In this document: one piece after another, positions 26,909-36,139 of the stretch
Layout of the letters: each line of letters opens with the position of its first letter
Position numbering within the stretch: position 1 is the first letter of the stretch
DNA from: Alcaligenaceae bacterium CGII-47
GTDB lineage: Bacteria; Pseudomonadota; Gammaproteobacteria; Burkholderiales; Burkholderiaceae_B
Assembly: GCA_019166125.1 (NCBI GenBank)
Contig: JAHTBO010000003.1
Coordinates: 4,985 to 68,984 of the forward strand
Direction: 5' to 3'
Length of the DNA: 64,000 nt
Translations under genes and position numbers: made by a program
Notes under the pieces: model-generated
The model's database searches: none
Seen by the model: the letters and a program-made list of their open reading frames with translations, nothing else
What the model was told of the DNA's origin: nothing

Positions 26909-28513
26909 ATGCGCAAAAATCTGCCTGTCACCCTCCAGGAATATGAATTCCCGGAGGACGCCACATTGCTGTCGGCCACAGACACCAAGGGCCGCATCAC
27001 ATACGCCAACGCTGCATTTGTGCAGGTCAGCGGCTTTACGTACGAAGAACTGCTCCACAAGGCGCACAATATCGTACGCCACCCCGATGTTCCACCTGAG
27101 GCTTACAAGGATCTGTGGGATACTCTAAAGGCAGGGCGTTCGTGGACAGCTGTAATCAAGAATCGGCGCAAAAATGGCGATTATTACTGGGTGCGCGCGA
27201 ACGCAACGCCTATCATACGTAACGGTGAGCCACACGGCTATGTATCGGTGCGTACGCGACCCAACCGTCAGGAAATCGCCGAGGCCGAGCATCTATTCAA
27301 GACATTTGCTTGCGGACGTCCCCTACGCAGACGCTTTTATCAGGGACTGTTACTTCGTACAGGATGGGGGCGCTGGCGTAATTTTTCCAAGACGGCCTCT
27401 ATCCTTACACGCCTTATCACTGGGGCATCTGCACTTGCCCTGGCCCTGCCTGGGGTGGCATGGTGGGCCGGGCTGAGCGGCACGGCTTTGTTATCATTCA
27501 CGGGCGCAGCATGGCTCACCATTATTTTAATCACCTGGTGGCTAGACCACCAGATCACCCGTCCGCTACGCACGATCCTACAACAGGCACGACGTATCTC
27601 CTCAGGACAACGCGGTGCAGACATACAAATCAATCGCATCGATGAGATCGGTGCGATCATGCGCGCAATCAATCAGTCAGGCTTGAATCTACGTTCATTG
27701 GTCGACGATGTCCACGCCCAGCTAGGCGGTTTGCGCGCTGCCTCCTCCGAGATCTCTCAAGGCAGTGTGGGCCTGAGCCAGCAGACTGAGCGCGCTGCTG
27801 ACAGCTTGGCGAGGACCTCACAATCCGCACAGGATATGACGGCCACCATACAAAGCAATTCCCAGATCGCCCACAGCGCTCAGGCGTTGGCCAAGGCATC
27901 CAGTACCGCCGCCAATGAGGCAGCGGACATCATGCGCCAAGCAGCACACAGCATGCAGGAGATGGATGAGGCGAACCACAAGATCAGCGATATTGTCAGC
28001 GTTATCGACAGCATCGCCTTTCAGACAAATATCCTCGCATTGAATGCTGCAGTCGAGGCCGCCCGCGCAGGCGAACAGGGCCGTGGTTTTGCGGTGGTCG
28101 CCAGCGAGGTGCGCGCCCTAGCGTTACGCAGCGCAACCTCCGCACGCGAGATCGGCAGCCTCATCCAGAACACCGTGCAGACAGCTCGGGCAGGAGCAGC
28201 CCATGTCCAGAATGCCGGTCAGGCGATGGAGACGATTTTGTTGCACTCTAACGATATGCGCGGCTTAATCGAACAGATCAGCGAGGCCAGCAATACCCAG
28301 GCCGATGGCATCATCCGTGTCACCCAGGCCTTTGAGACACTGGATGATCTGACGCGCAGTAACGCTGCGATGGCCGAGGAGTCCGCCCAGGCGGTCTCTG
28401 CCATGGATGGGCAGACCGTCAACCTGGCCCAGGCCATGCAGGTGTTCATGGGCGGCCCGCACGCCAATTCAACATACGCTGCAATCCACCTAGAAGACGC
28501 GGCTATTCAATAA
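26909..28513 (+). CDS. aer: Aer-like aerotaxis receptor (PAS methyl-accepting chemotaxis protein)
   Basis: This 534-residue chemoreceptor has an N-terminal PAS domain (about 10-115, with [19 protein letters not shown] and [17 protein letters not shown]), probably FAD-binding, which senses redox or oxygen. Two adjacent hydrophobic segments (about 168-210) and a HAMP-like region follow. The cytoplasmic signalling domain has the hairpin tip region [40 protein letters not shown]. There is no periplasmic sensing domain and no C-terminal NWETF-type tether. The gene is divergent from ahpC and probably ANR/FNR-controlled. Confidence 0.92.
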   Translation: MRKNLPVTLQEYEFPEDATLLSATDTKGRITYANAAFVQVSGFTYEELLHKAHNIVRHPDVPPEAYKDLWDTLKAGRSWTAVIKNRRKNGDYYWVRANATPIIRNGEPHGYVSVRTRPNRQEIAEAEHLFKTFACGRPLRRRFYQGLLLRTGWGRWRNFSKTASILTRLITGASALALALPGVAWWAGLSGTALLSFTGAAWLTIILITWWLDHQITRPLRTILQQARRISSGQRGADIQINRIDEIGAIMRAINQSGLNLRSLVDDVHAQLGGLRAASSEISQGSVGLSQQTERAADSLARTSQSAQDMTATIQSNSQIAHSAQALAKASSTAANEAADIMRQAAHSMQEMDEANHKISDIVSVIDSIAFQTNILALNAAVEAARAGEQGRGFAVVASEVRALALRSATSAREIGSLIQNTVQTARAGAAHVQNAGQAMETILLHSNDMRGLIEQISEASNTQADGIIRVTQAFETLDDLTRSNAAMAEESAQAVSAMDGQTVNLAQAMQVFMGGPHANSTYAAIHLEDAAIQ

Positions 28514-29085
28514 GAAAGGCTCACAACAAAGGCCCAATCAAAACCCGCTCTCGCGTATCAGTACGGTCAGGGTCTTTTTAGCGGCATTCCATGCGAGACT
28601 TTCTTTTGTGCCATCTGTAGAGTCGGGTCTATATCTAGCCAGATACCGAAAAAGTCAGCACTCACCTGAAGCCCAGCTCATAAAGAATAAGGTTACTTAA
28701 AGCTCCCTTGGTCAATAACGCATCGCCCAGCCTTGTAGTTGGGCGATGCGTTCGCTGATTTTTACGGTACGGGAAATCGAGAAATGCCGACCCATGAAAC
28801 AAATGACGCACGACGTGGCAACAATCTAATCTTAGATCACCCCTAATTAACGACATATTAATAAAGTATTCGTGTATTTTGTTGACATTTAACAAAAATT
28901 AACGCTTCACGATAATTCATTCGGTTACATAAGCAACATATCAAAGGGGTTTAATTACAATATTAGAAACACCCTCACAATGGGCAATGCCTCTGGCACC
29001 GACATCGACTAAGCTCTCACAGGTGGGAACTTATCTCACTTGTGCTTACGCTTTGAGGCCTCGTGCCTGTTTATAAGGAAAAATC
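28514..29085. other. Gene-free interval after aer
   Basis: These 570 bases hold no convincing gene. A 77-codon minus-strand frame at 28662-28895 runs straight through the hairpin and shows no family resemblance. The interval contains a strong 13-pair hairpin at 28717-28752 and an AT-rich stretch at about 28840-28980 that could hold the promoter of the next gene. An imperfect inverted repeat (CACAGGTG / CACTTGTG) lies at about 29017-29044 in what would be its leader. Confidence 0.6.
28717..28752. terminator. Strong intergenic hairpin, probable terminator
   Basis: AACGCATCGCCCA and TGGGCGATGCGTT are perfect 13-base complements around a 10-base loop. The stem is followed on the plus strand by CGCTGATTTTT, so the T-run is offset by six bases. 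It lies about 200 bases beyond the aer stop. Confidence 0.55.
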
Positions 29086-29550
29086 ATGACACTCACCACA
29101 ACCAAGCGATCCTTTATGGCGATTATCGGACTCACCGTTGCCATAGTCTTAGCGGGTTGCGCCACGGCCAACAAGAAACATCAAGGGTTTGTCCTGGATA
29201 GTGATGTCGCGTTTAAGTTTGGCAGTGCCGAACTCACCCCTGCGGCGAAGAAAATGATTGATGAATACGCAGCGATGATTGATCGCAGGACAGACATTCG
29301 CGTGGATGTCGTCGGGCACACCGACCGCATAGGCAACGATCGCGCCAACGTCGCCTTGGCTGAGCGCCGCGCGCTGGCTGTGCGTTCACAATTGCTGCTT
29401 TCCCGCCTAGAACCTGGGCGCGTCTTTTCCCGCTCAGTGGGTGCCGCCGAACCTCTGGTACAGTGCAATCAAGCCAACCACAAAGCCTTGATCGCCTGCC
29501 TGTCACCCAACCGACGGGTGGAGGTCTATGTGAACACCAGGGGCTTTTAA
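29086..29550 (+). CDS. OmpA-family outer-membrane lipoprotein
   Basis: This 154-residue protein has a lipoprotein signal (GLTVAIVLAGC, lipid cysteine about residue 25) and an OmpA C-terminal peptidoglycan-binding domain. The domain blocks are VAFKFGSAELTPAAKKMIDEYA, VDVVGHTDRIG and NRRVEVYV. It resembles Pal in architecture but lies apart from the tol cluster. It probably tethers the outer membrane to the cell wall. The leader upstream is long. A patatin gene follows closely. Confidence 0.85.
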   Translation: MTLTTTKRSFMAIIGLTVAIVLAGCATANKKHQGFVLDSDVAFKFGSAELTPAAKKMIDEYAAMIDRRTDIRVDVVGHTDRIGNDRANVALAERRALAVRSQLLLSRLEPGRVFSRSVGAAEPLVQCNQANHKALIACLSPNRRVEVYVNTRGF

Positions 29551-29598
29551 TCCCGAACCATTCCGTCAATGCCCAGCAGCCATACATTAAAGATCGCC

Positions 29599-30498
29599 AT
29601 GCAACCATCACAACCCAAAATTGGCCTGGCTCTGGGCAGCGGATCAGCGCGAGGCTGGTCACACATTGGAATCATTCGTGTCCTCGAGCAGGCGGGCATC
29701 TCGCCTGACATCGTTTGCGGTACGTCGATCGGCTCATTGGTTGGCGCGGCGTACGCCGATGGTCAGTTGGAACGCTTGGAGGGTTGGGTAAGAAGCCTGA
29801 CCTGGAAAAGTGTCGTGGGCTTGCTGGATTTCACCGTCAATGGCGGTCTGATCCATGGCGAAAAGCTGTTCTCACTCCTTCGTCTGCACTTCAAACACAA
29901 AGAAATCACCCATCTACCGAAGGCCTTTGGCGCTGTCGCCACCGAATTGCTTACGGGGCGCGAGATATGGCTGCGTGAGGGCTCCCTGAGCGACGCCATA
30001 CGCGCCTCGGTTGCACTACCCGGTCTCTTTACACCGGCACAACGTGATGGGCGCCTGCTGGTAGATGGTGCCCTCGTCAATCCGGTCCCCGTGTCACTAT
30101 GTCGTGCGATGGGGGCCGATATCGTCATTGCCGTCGATTTAAGCTCAGATCTGATAGGTCGACAATTCGAACCAGACGAGCTAACCGAGCTACCGGCGCG
30201 GGGTCCCTTCGCGTCGATGCTTAATAAATTGCCGCTCGGACTGGGCCGCCTCAAAAGCGGGCCAACAACATCAATGGAGATGCCGTCGATCTTTGATGTG
30301 CTCAGCATCAGTTTAAATATCATGCAGGTACGCATCACGCGCAGCCGCCTCGCTGGAGAGCCTGCCGACGTGATGATCCGCCCACGTCTGGCCAACTTTG
30401 CACTGATGGACTACCATCGCGCGGCCCCCGCAATTGAAGAAGGTAAACGCGCAGCGCAACTCGCACTGCCAGAGATCCAACACCTACTTGGTCAATAA
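29599..30498 (+). CDS. Patatin-like phospholipase (RssA-like)
   Basis: This protein of about 299 residues has the complete patatin catalytic set: glycine-rich oxyanion loop GLALGSGSARGWSHIG, nucleophile elbow GTSIG and the catalytic aspartate in VDGALVNPVP. Such proteins are lipid acyl hydrolases. The small bacterial type lacks a transporter domain, and no signal peptide is visible. ATG 29599 gives the typical short lead before the oxyanion loop. ATG 29569 in the same frame is possible. Confidence 0.87.
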   Translation: MQPSQPKIGLALGSGSARGWSHIGIIRVLEQAGISPDIVCGTSIGSLVGAAYADGQLERLEGWVRSLTWKSVVGLLDFTVNGGLIHGEKLFSLLRLHFKHKEITHLPKAFGAVATELLTGREIWLREGSLSDAIRASVALPGLFTPAQRDGRLLVDGALVNPVPVSLCRAMGADIVIAVDLSSDLIGRQFEPDELTELPARGPFASMLNKLPLGLGRLKSGPTTSMEMPSIFDVLSISLNIMQVRITRSRLAGEPADVMIRPRLANFALMDYHRAAPAIEEGKRAAQLALPEIQHLLGQ

Positions 30499-30521
30499 GA
30501 CCACAACAAAGCACAAGGAAA

Positions 30522-30725
30522 ATGAGCATGCCAAAAAACACACGCAGCGCCGCAACCCTGATCGCCGTGGGGTTGCTCGCCTTAACTTTACTCGGGTGCC
30601 AAAAGAAAGAAGGCCCGGCAGAAAAAGCCGGCAAGGCAATCGATAATTCACTTAGTCAAGCAGGCCAGCAGATTGAAAAAGCAGGAGAAAATATCCAGCG
30701 CGCAGCAAAAGACGCCCAGAAATAG
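30522..30725 (+). CDS. Small lipoprotein, entericidin-like
   Basis: This 67-residue lipoprotein has the signal LIAVGLLALTLLGC (lipid cysteine residue 26). A short charged amphipathic segment follows with repeated motifs (EKAGKAIDNSLSQAG, EKAGENIQRAAKDAQ). It belongs by look to the broad class of small cell-envelope lipoproteins around entericidins, but the match is looser than for the 43-residue gene at 32762-32893. AAGGAA precedes the first ATG closely, so the second ATG (30528) is an alternative start. Confidence 0.7.
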   Translation: MSMPKNTRSAATLIAVGLLALTLLGCQKKEGPAEKAGKAIDNSLSQAGQQIEKAGENIQRAAKDAQK

Positions 30726-30775
30726 GGCAGTGATGCTCATTACGAGCTAATGTCTTCTCCTGTGCCAGGCGCCGA

Positions 30776-31993
30776 CTACTTCGGGCTTGGCGGACATACG
30801 TCCATTCTGTTTGATGAAAACATCATTGCAACGCACCCGCAGCCCAATCCCCCCATGACCACCAGCGAGGCGGGCATTAACCCCCAAAGATCGCTGATCA
30901 GGCCAAGTGCGATGGACGGGATTGCGAGTCCCATATAGGCTATCGCAAAATACAGGCCCATCAGCATGCCCGTACGGTGCGGCTGGGCGCCGACCAATGC
31001 CCCCATCTCGCGCGTAGCGCTCAGGAACGAAAAGCCATGGCCAACACCTGTCGCAACAGCTGCCAGAACGGCCAGGCGGAAATCCCCTGTCACCAGCATG
31101 CCAAAAAAGGCAGCAATACTTAGCAGGACGATACCCAGGCCGATACGACGCGACAAGACAAGCGGCACTTTTTGTGCCAGTAACTGTGTCACCCCTGCTG
31201 TCGCCATCACCATGCCCACGATAAGACCCAGTGCCCCCAGACTGCTCGAGCCGAGTGCAGCACCGACGATAGAGGGCCCAATCGACTGATAGATACCAAC
31301 CGTTGCCCAAGGCAATGCTGCCGTCAACCCAATCAGAAGCAGGCTGCGCGACGGATCGACATGCTGAACTGGCTGACGAACCTCGCTTATCTCGGCGCCC
31401 GCGACAGGCGTTTCATAACCCACCGCGTGGCGATCCGATTTTCCATGGACGAGTAGCAACACCAGGCAGAACACAAGCAGAATGACCGCCAGCGTAAATG
31501 CAGCACTCGTCGTGCGTCCAAACGCATCCGCCACAATTCCACCCAGAACTGGCCCGAGGCTGCCGCCAAGCGCTCCCGTGACGGTAACCAGCAGTGCGGT
31601 AAACCTGCGTGACCGAAGCGGGACAGCAGTGTACAAAGCAGCCGTACACGTAACCGTGAGAATGCCGTTTGAGAAACCCTGCAAGAGGCGCGAGGCCAAC
31701 AGAACATAGACCGACGAAGCATCCACCAGCCCGCCGCTGGCCACCGCAGCCAGCACCACGCCCAGCACCATGAGGCGATGCAGGCTCACACGGGCTGCCC
31801 AGGTGCCCGTCAAAAGCAGGGCAGGAATCATGCCCAACACGTAGACGGCAAAAATCAAGGTTTGGACCGTCGCAGAGAAACCGAGCTGCTCACGCAGGAC
31901 GCCATAGACTGCCGTTGGAATATTGGACGTCAGGAAACACGTGACCAATAGCACGGCGCTGGTAATACGCGGAACGGGTAAGGTCGGTATCAA
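30776..31993 (-). CDS. MFS transporter
   Basis: This 405-residue protein has about twelve hydrophobic segments and the drug-efflux style motif C region VTVTGALGGSLGPVLGGIVADAFG. The substrate is unknown, and sugar-efflux and DHA1-type drug exporters are the nearest by feel. No ATG fits the N-terminus. A TTG at 31993 preceded by GGGATAG is the best start, because the next in-frame ATG lies within the second membrane segment. It is divergent from the hemolysin III gene. Confidence 0.8.
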   Translation of the reverse strand: MIPTLPVPRITSAVLLVTCFLTSNIPTAVYGVLREQLGFSATVQTLIFAVYVLGMIPALLLTGTWAARVSLHRLMVLGVVLAAVASGGLVDASSVYVLLASRLLQGFSNGILTVTCTAALYTAVPLRSRRFTALLVTVTGALGGSLGPVLGGIVADAFGRTTSAAFTLAVILLVFCLVLLLVHGKSDRHAVGYETPVAGAEISEVRQPVQHVDPSRSLLLIGLTAALPWATVGIYQSIGPSIVGAALGSSSLGALGLIVGMVMATAGVTQLLAQKVPLVLSRRIGLGIVLLSIAAFFGMLVTGDFRLAVLAAVATGVGHGFSFLSATREMGALVGAQPHRTGMLMGLYFAIAYMGLAIPSIALGLISDLWGLMPASLVVMGGLGCGCVAMMFSSNRMDVCPPSPK

Positions 31994-32100
31994 AGACTAT
32001 CCCATGAATCAGATGAACGACAAAAGGGCCAATGATAGACCAGCCATGAACTGATAACCTGTATAGAGGGGGGTAGCATTGAGTCAAATAAGGAATTCAG

Positions 32101-32718
32101 ATGTATTACGGAGAACGATTCAACGCCATCAGTCATCTGGTCGGCGCCATCCTCGCGGTGGCGGGTACTGTGGTTCTGGTCGTCATCGCCCTTTTCGAAC
32201 GTGATCCTTGGAAAATCACCAGCTTCAGTGTCTACGGCGCGATGCTGGTGATTATGTATACCGCCTCGACGCTGTACCATAGCCTGCATGGACGCGCCAA
32301 ACGCATCTGGAACAAGATTGATCATTGCTCCATCTATCTCCTGATTGCGGGCAGCTATACGCCCTTTGCCTTGGTGAGCCTACGTGGCGCCTGGGGATGG
32401 TCGCTATTTGGCGCAGTCTGGGGCCTCGCGCTGATCGGCACCGTGCAGGAACTGTGGCTGGCGAAAGGTCGGCGCATTCTTTCTTTGCTGATCTATATTG
32501 CCATGGGTTGGCTAGCCGTCATCGCGGCAAAGCCGCTTATCGAGGCGCTGACCCTAGGTGGCTTTTTATGGCTGGCGGCAGGCGGCCTGTTCTACACCAT
32601 CGGCATCATTTTTTATGTGATGGACCAGCGACTGCGCCACGCCCATGGGATCTGGCACATCTTTGTCCTGGCGGGCAGCGTCTGCCATTTCATCACGGTG
32701 CTATGCTACGTCGCGTAA
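32101..32718 (+). CDS. Hemolysin III family (PAQR-related) membrane protein
   Basis: This 205-residue protein has seven membrane segments. The Hly-III/PAQR conserved residues are visible: ER-x-NAISHLVGA, YTASTLYHSL, KIDHCSIYLLIAGSYTPF and the C-terminal HAHGIWHIFVLAGSVCHF with its histidines. The family is named for hemolysis seen with the Bacillus protein, but the physiological role is unsettled (membrane homeostasis or amide hydrolase activity). AAGGAA lies 5 bases before the start. Confidence 0.9.
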   Translation: MYYGERFNAISHLVGAILAVAGTVVLVVIALFERDPWKITSFSVYGAMLVIMYTASTLYHSLHGRAKRIWNKIDHCSIYLLIAGSYTPFALVSLRGAWGWSLFGAVWGLALIGTVQELWLAKGRRILSLLIYIAMGWLAVIAAKPLIEALTLGGFLWLAAGGLFYTIGIIFYVMDQRLRHAHGIWHIFVLAGSVCHFITVLCYVA

Positions 32719-32761
32719 GGCAATAGCCAGGCTACCATTAAAGTCTATTGGATTATGTCGG

Positions 32762-32893
32762 TTATTTTGTCGCCTTGGTAATGGCTTGACCAGCATTACT
32801 GATGTCTTCGCCTGCGCCAGCCACTGTATTGGCACAGCCCGCCACGATCAAGCAGCCCAGCAAAGCAAACAAAGTCAAAATTCTAGTGCTCAT
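32762..32893 (-). CDS. Entericidin A/B family lipoprotein (43 residues)
   Basis: This small gene begins at ATG 32893 and ends at TAA 32762. The product starts MSTRILTLFALLGCLIVAGC, a lipoprotein signal with the lipid cysteine at residue 20, and continues ANTVAGAGEDISNAGQAI, which matches the EcnA/EcnB pattern GEDIxxxGxxI. Enteric entericidins form an antidote/toxin pair that promotes lysis in stationary phase. Here a single EcnA/B-type gene is seen, so its role may be simply envelope-related. It is convergent with the hemolysin III gene. Confidence 0.88.
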   Translation of the reverse strand: MSTRILTLFALLGCLIVAGCANTVAGAGEDISNAGQAITKATK

Positions 32894-32984
32894 GGTTTAT
32901 CTCGGTTAAGGGTCTCTACAATCTCGTGAGACTGTAGCCTCACCGGCTGATCGCCGCAAGGGTCAATTCTAATTTCTGTCGTTT

Positions 32985-34895
32985 TTAATTCCGACGCTTG
33001 CCCATAACCGAGTCAAAGAAAGCACCGACTTCCTGTGTTGCAGTCAACGGCAGCACGTGTGCGACGTATTGATCAGGACGCACAATCACAATCACGCCGT
33101 CACGACTGAGCTTGCGCTCTTCAAAAATGTCGCTGCCACTGCCGTCCGGACCGACGCTAGCGGCATAGACTTTCTCATAGTCATGCAGCTTAAAGGGGCC
33201 CACCACGGGTTTGAAGGCGGATGGCACATCATTCATATTAATGGTGTCAAAGCGCTGCTGATAGATTACCTTGGCATCGATCCAGGCATCCGCATCCAGA
33301 TCGGACGGTGTCCGTACCACTGGCGAATGTGGGTCGTTTTCAAGCCAGTGCGCGAACTTACCTAACGCCGAATCCTGGCGGCCCGGCGTAAGCTGATCGG
33401 CAAAAGCATAGATCCGCCAGCGGCCATCTGCCGGTGCCTGATGGCCGATTTGTAGTACGTTCATGTCGCAAACGCGTACGGCGTACGACGACTTGAACCG
33501 CTTGCCGATCGGGTAGCCTTGCGCCAGATCCTGATAGTGTGCCTGCCCCGTCACCATGGAAGGGGTGTATTGCGTCATGAACCCGCTGGGGAACTCAAAG
33601 GTGCTCACGTAGTACTTTTCGACAATGGTCGGATCCTCCAGTTCGTCAGAGGGCGTCGCCATTAGCGTGGACCATTCGCGGTCAAAGTCGATTAGTTCCT
33701 TGGCGACAACCCAACGTTCAGCTGAATAGGTGTCTAGCAGTGATTCAGGGCTACGGCCTTCCAGGACGTGTGCAATCTTCCATGAAATATTGAACCCGTC
33801 TTGCATGGAAACGTTCATTCCCTGACCGGCTTTTGCACTATGCGTGTGGCAGGCATCGCCTGTGATGAACACCCGCGGCGTGCGCGTACCAATCGCAGTC
33901 ATTTCTACGTCGTCAAAGTGATCCGTCAGGCGGTGTGCGACTTCGTAGACGCTGTGCCAGGCAACATTTTTCACATCTAGCGTATAAGGATGGATGATCT
34001 GATTTGCGCGTGCGATGATTTCCTCTATCGTGGTGGCGCGAATGGTTTTAGCGTTGTGATCGTTAATCGTTCCCAGATCGACGTACATACGAAACAGATA
34101 CCCCCCTTCGCGCGGGATGAGCAGGATATTGCCACCATCTTGCGACTGGATCGCACATTTAGTACGTATGTCTGGAAAGTCTGTATTCGCCAGCACATCC
34201 ATGACGCCCCAGGCATGCATGGATTCACTGCCGCTCATGACGCGACCGATCGCCTTGCGCACGCGACTATGCGCGCCATCACAACCTATCACATACTTGG
34301 CTCTGACGGTGCGCTCCTGATCCTTTTGCGCGTGAGCCGAACCGCGCAGATGAACTGAAACCGGGTATTCGCTACCCTGTGCGATTTCCAAACCGAGGAA
34401 CTCCCAGCCGAAATCCGTCTTAATGCGGGCCGGCGCATTCAACATGGCTTCGGCGAAGTAATCCTGGATACGAGCCTGGTTGACGATCAAGTGAGGGAAT
34501 TCGCTGATATGGAAAGAATCATCAGCAGGCAGGCCGCTGCGGATGATTTTCTTGGGATCTTTGGGGTCTGGCGTCCAGAAAGCCATGGCCGTGATATGGT
34601 AGCCCTCGTCCATCACCCGCGTAGCAAAGCCAAACGCCTGGAAGGTTTCTACCGAGCGGGACTGGATGCCATCGGCGTGCCCCAGGTTCAGACGCCCATC
34701 ACGACGCTCGATCATGCGTGTGCTGATGCTCGGAAATTGCGCGAGTTGCGCGGCGGCGATGTGGCCTGCAGGACCCGCGCCGACAATCAGCACATCCATG
34801 AAGTCCGGCAGTGCTTCGGGCCGGTTGATGCCGGTTCCCGCTGCTGGCTGGACTCGAGGTTCGCCCGAAATATATCCGCGGTAATGAAATTGCAT
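32985..34895 (-). CDS. mobA: FAD-dependent aromatic hydroxylase, 3-hydroxybenzoate 4-monooxygenase-like
   Basis: This class A flavoprotein monooxygenase has 636 residues. It has an N-terminal FAD site (VDLIVGAGPAGHIAAAQ-like, residues about 34-50), the DG motif (YVIGCDGAHSRVRKAIG), and the second FAD motif GDACHTHSAKAGQGMNVSMQD. A C-terminal thioredoxin-like domain is typical of phenol hydroxylases. The N-terminus MQFHYRGYISGEP and overall pattern fit Comamonas MobA, which makes protocatechuate from 3-hydroxybenzoate, better than phenol 2-monooxygenase. GAGG precedes ATG 34895 by 7 bases. No MarR-type regulator is next to it. Confidence 0.82.
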   Translation of the reverse strand: MQFHYRGYISGEPRVQPAAGTGINRPEALPDFMDVLIVGAGPAGHIAAAQLAQFPSISTRMIERRDGRLNLGHADGIQSRSVETFQAFGFATRVMDEGYHITAMAFWTPDPKDPKKIIRSGLPADDSFHISEFPHLIVNQARIQDYFAEAMLNAPARIKTDFGWEFLGLEIAQGSEYPVSVHLRGSAHAQKDQERTVRAKYVIGCDGAHSRVRKAIGRVMSGSESMHAWGVMDVLANTDFPDIRTKCAIQSQDGGNILLIPREGGYLFRMYVDLGTINDHNAKTIRATTIEEIIARANQIIHPYTLDVKNVAWHSVYEVAHRLTDHFDDVEMTAIGTRTPRVFITGDACHTHSAKAGQGMNVSMQDGFNISWKIAHVLEGRSPESLLDTYSAERWVVAKELIDFDREWSTLMATPSDELEDPTIVEKYYVSTFEFPSGFMTQYTPSMVTGQAHYQDLAQGYPIGKRFKSSYAVRVCDMNVLQIGHQAPADGRWRIYAFADQLTPGRQDSALGKFAHWLENDPHSPVVRTPSDLDADAWIDAKVIYQQRFDTINMNDVPSAFKPVVGPFKLHDYEKVYAASVGPDGSGSDIFEERKLSRDGVIVIVRPDQYVAHVLPLTATQEVGAFFDSVMGKRRN

Positions 34896-35061
34896 AATCG
34901 TCCTCGTGAAGGCTTTGAGCCCACTGTCGGTCGATAAGTAACACACCGGCGTGCGACTGCATGCAGTCTCGGCTCTCTAATCCGCCTAATATATCAGCAA
35001 TCTTCATCGCGAATGTCGATCGGGATGAATCCCAAGCCTTTGTCGTTGCTACGCTGTTGGG

Positions 35062-35988
35062 TTATTCGGACTTGATCCTGCCAAGCGTGAGCAGGGAAAT
35101 GCCCACCGCAATCAAGACCGCACCTAAAGCCAGGCCCTCGGGCGGCGCTTCACCCTGTAAGCGTACTGCGACGGATACCCCCACAAGTGCGCCGACAGAT
35201 CCCAACAGGCTGATCAGCACCGGCCCCCCTATTTTCTGCAATATGAATAGCAGCAAAAACATGCCCGCAAAGACCACAGACTGCACGGCGATGAGGATCA
35301 GTGGCAGGCCCTGATCCATTGGCACAAAAAGCGAGAAACCAGGCAAGTACCCTGCACCCACCAACATCACCGCAGCAGCGACCAGCGTGCCGGGCGACAG
35401 CGCCTCGGCCGATGCCCCTTTGGGCCAGCGCAGCGTGCGATAGAGATTGCCAATCGCCAACAACATCGGCCCGACCAGGGCAAGGAGGATCCATAACCCA
35501 TCGGCATCGGGTGCCGATAGTTTGCGTGCTGCCAGAACAACCGCCCCGGCCAGCGCTGTCGCCACACCGGTTGCGCGAAGCATCTGAAACCGCTCTAACC
35601 GTAGCATCAGCGCCCCGACATAGGTCAGTAGCGGCGACAATGAGATGATCAGCGCAACAAAACCGGCACCCACGTGCGGAATAGCCGAAAAGAAAATCAG
35701 ATTAGAGCCCGCCACGCCGACCAGCGCAGACACCGCATAATATTCAAGCGTACGCGCATTAAGCGGTGGCAGATCTTGGCGCAGCACTGCCATCACCATC
35801 AGGATCAGCGCCGCGCCTATGATTGACCAACAGAGAAACGCCAATGGTGGCAGATGCACCTGTCCTGCGAGCTTGGCCAGATTGGTGGACAGGCCGAGCA
35901 ATGATCCCCCAGACAGAAGACATAGCAACGGAACCACCCGAACCCTTTTACAGGCAGACGCGCACATGCCCACTAAGGGATTCACCAT
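35062..35988 (-). CDS. DMT-superfamily transporter (EamA type)
   Basis: This 308-residue protein has ten hydrophobic segments arranged as two EamA repeats, the second beginning near GLWILLALVGPMLLAIGNLY. EamA proteins move small metabolites, often as exporters. The substrate is unknown. It is upstream of mobA on the same strand with a gap of about 170 bases, so cotranscription is uncertain. The start at 35988 has a weak ribosome-binding site, and ATG 35967 is possible. Confidence 0.8.
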   Translation of the reverse strand: MVNPLVGMCASACKRVRVVPLLCLLSGGSLLGLSTNLAKLAGQVHLPPLAFLCWSIIGAALILMVMAVLRQDLPPLNARTLEYYAVSALVGVAGSNLIFFSAIPHVGAGFVALIISLSPLLTYVGALMLRLERFQMLRATGVATALAGAVVLAARKLSAPDADGLWILLALVGPMLLAIGNLYRTLRWPKGASAEALSPGTLVAAAVMLVGAGYLPGFSLFVPMDQGLPLILIAVQSVVFAGMFLLLFILQKIGGPVLISLLGSVGALVGVSVAVRLQGEAPPEGLALGAVLIAVGISLLTLGRIKSE

Positions 35989-36139
35989 GTTTTATACACT
36001 CTAAAATTTATCCCAAAATCAAGATACATGAACAAATCTTGAGGTCGACGGTGGTGGCTTCGGGCCCGATGACGAATCGTATATTGCCTGATCTACAGAG
36101 ACAGTTTCTGGACGGGTTTGAGCATAACTGATTTCGCCA

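Noticed and set aside
28662..28895. 77-codon minus-strand frame in the gap after aer
   Set aside because: It runs through the 13-pair hairpin, has no recognisable domain, and has a poor start context.
35823..36131. 102-codon plus-strand frame ending at 36131
   Set aside because: Most of it is antisense to the DMT transporter. The tail in the intergenic part shows no recognisable family, so neither a gene nor a pseudogene can be supported.
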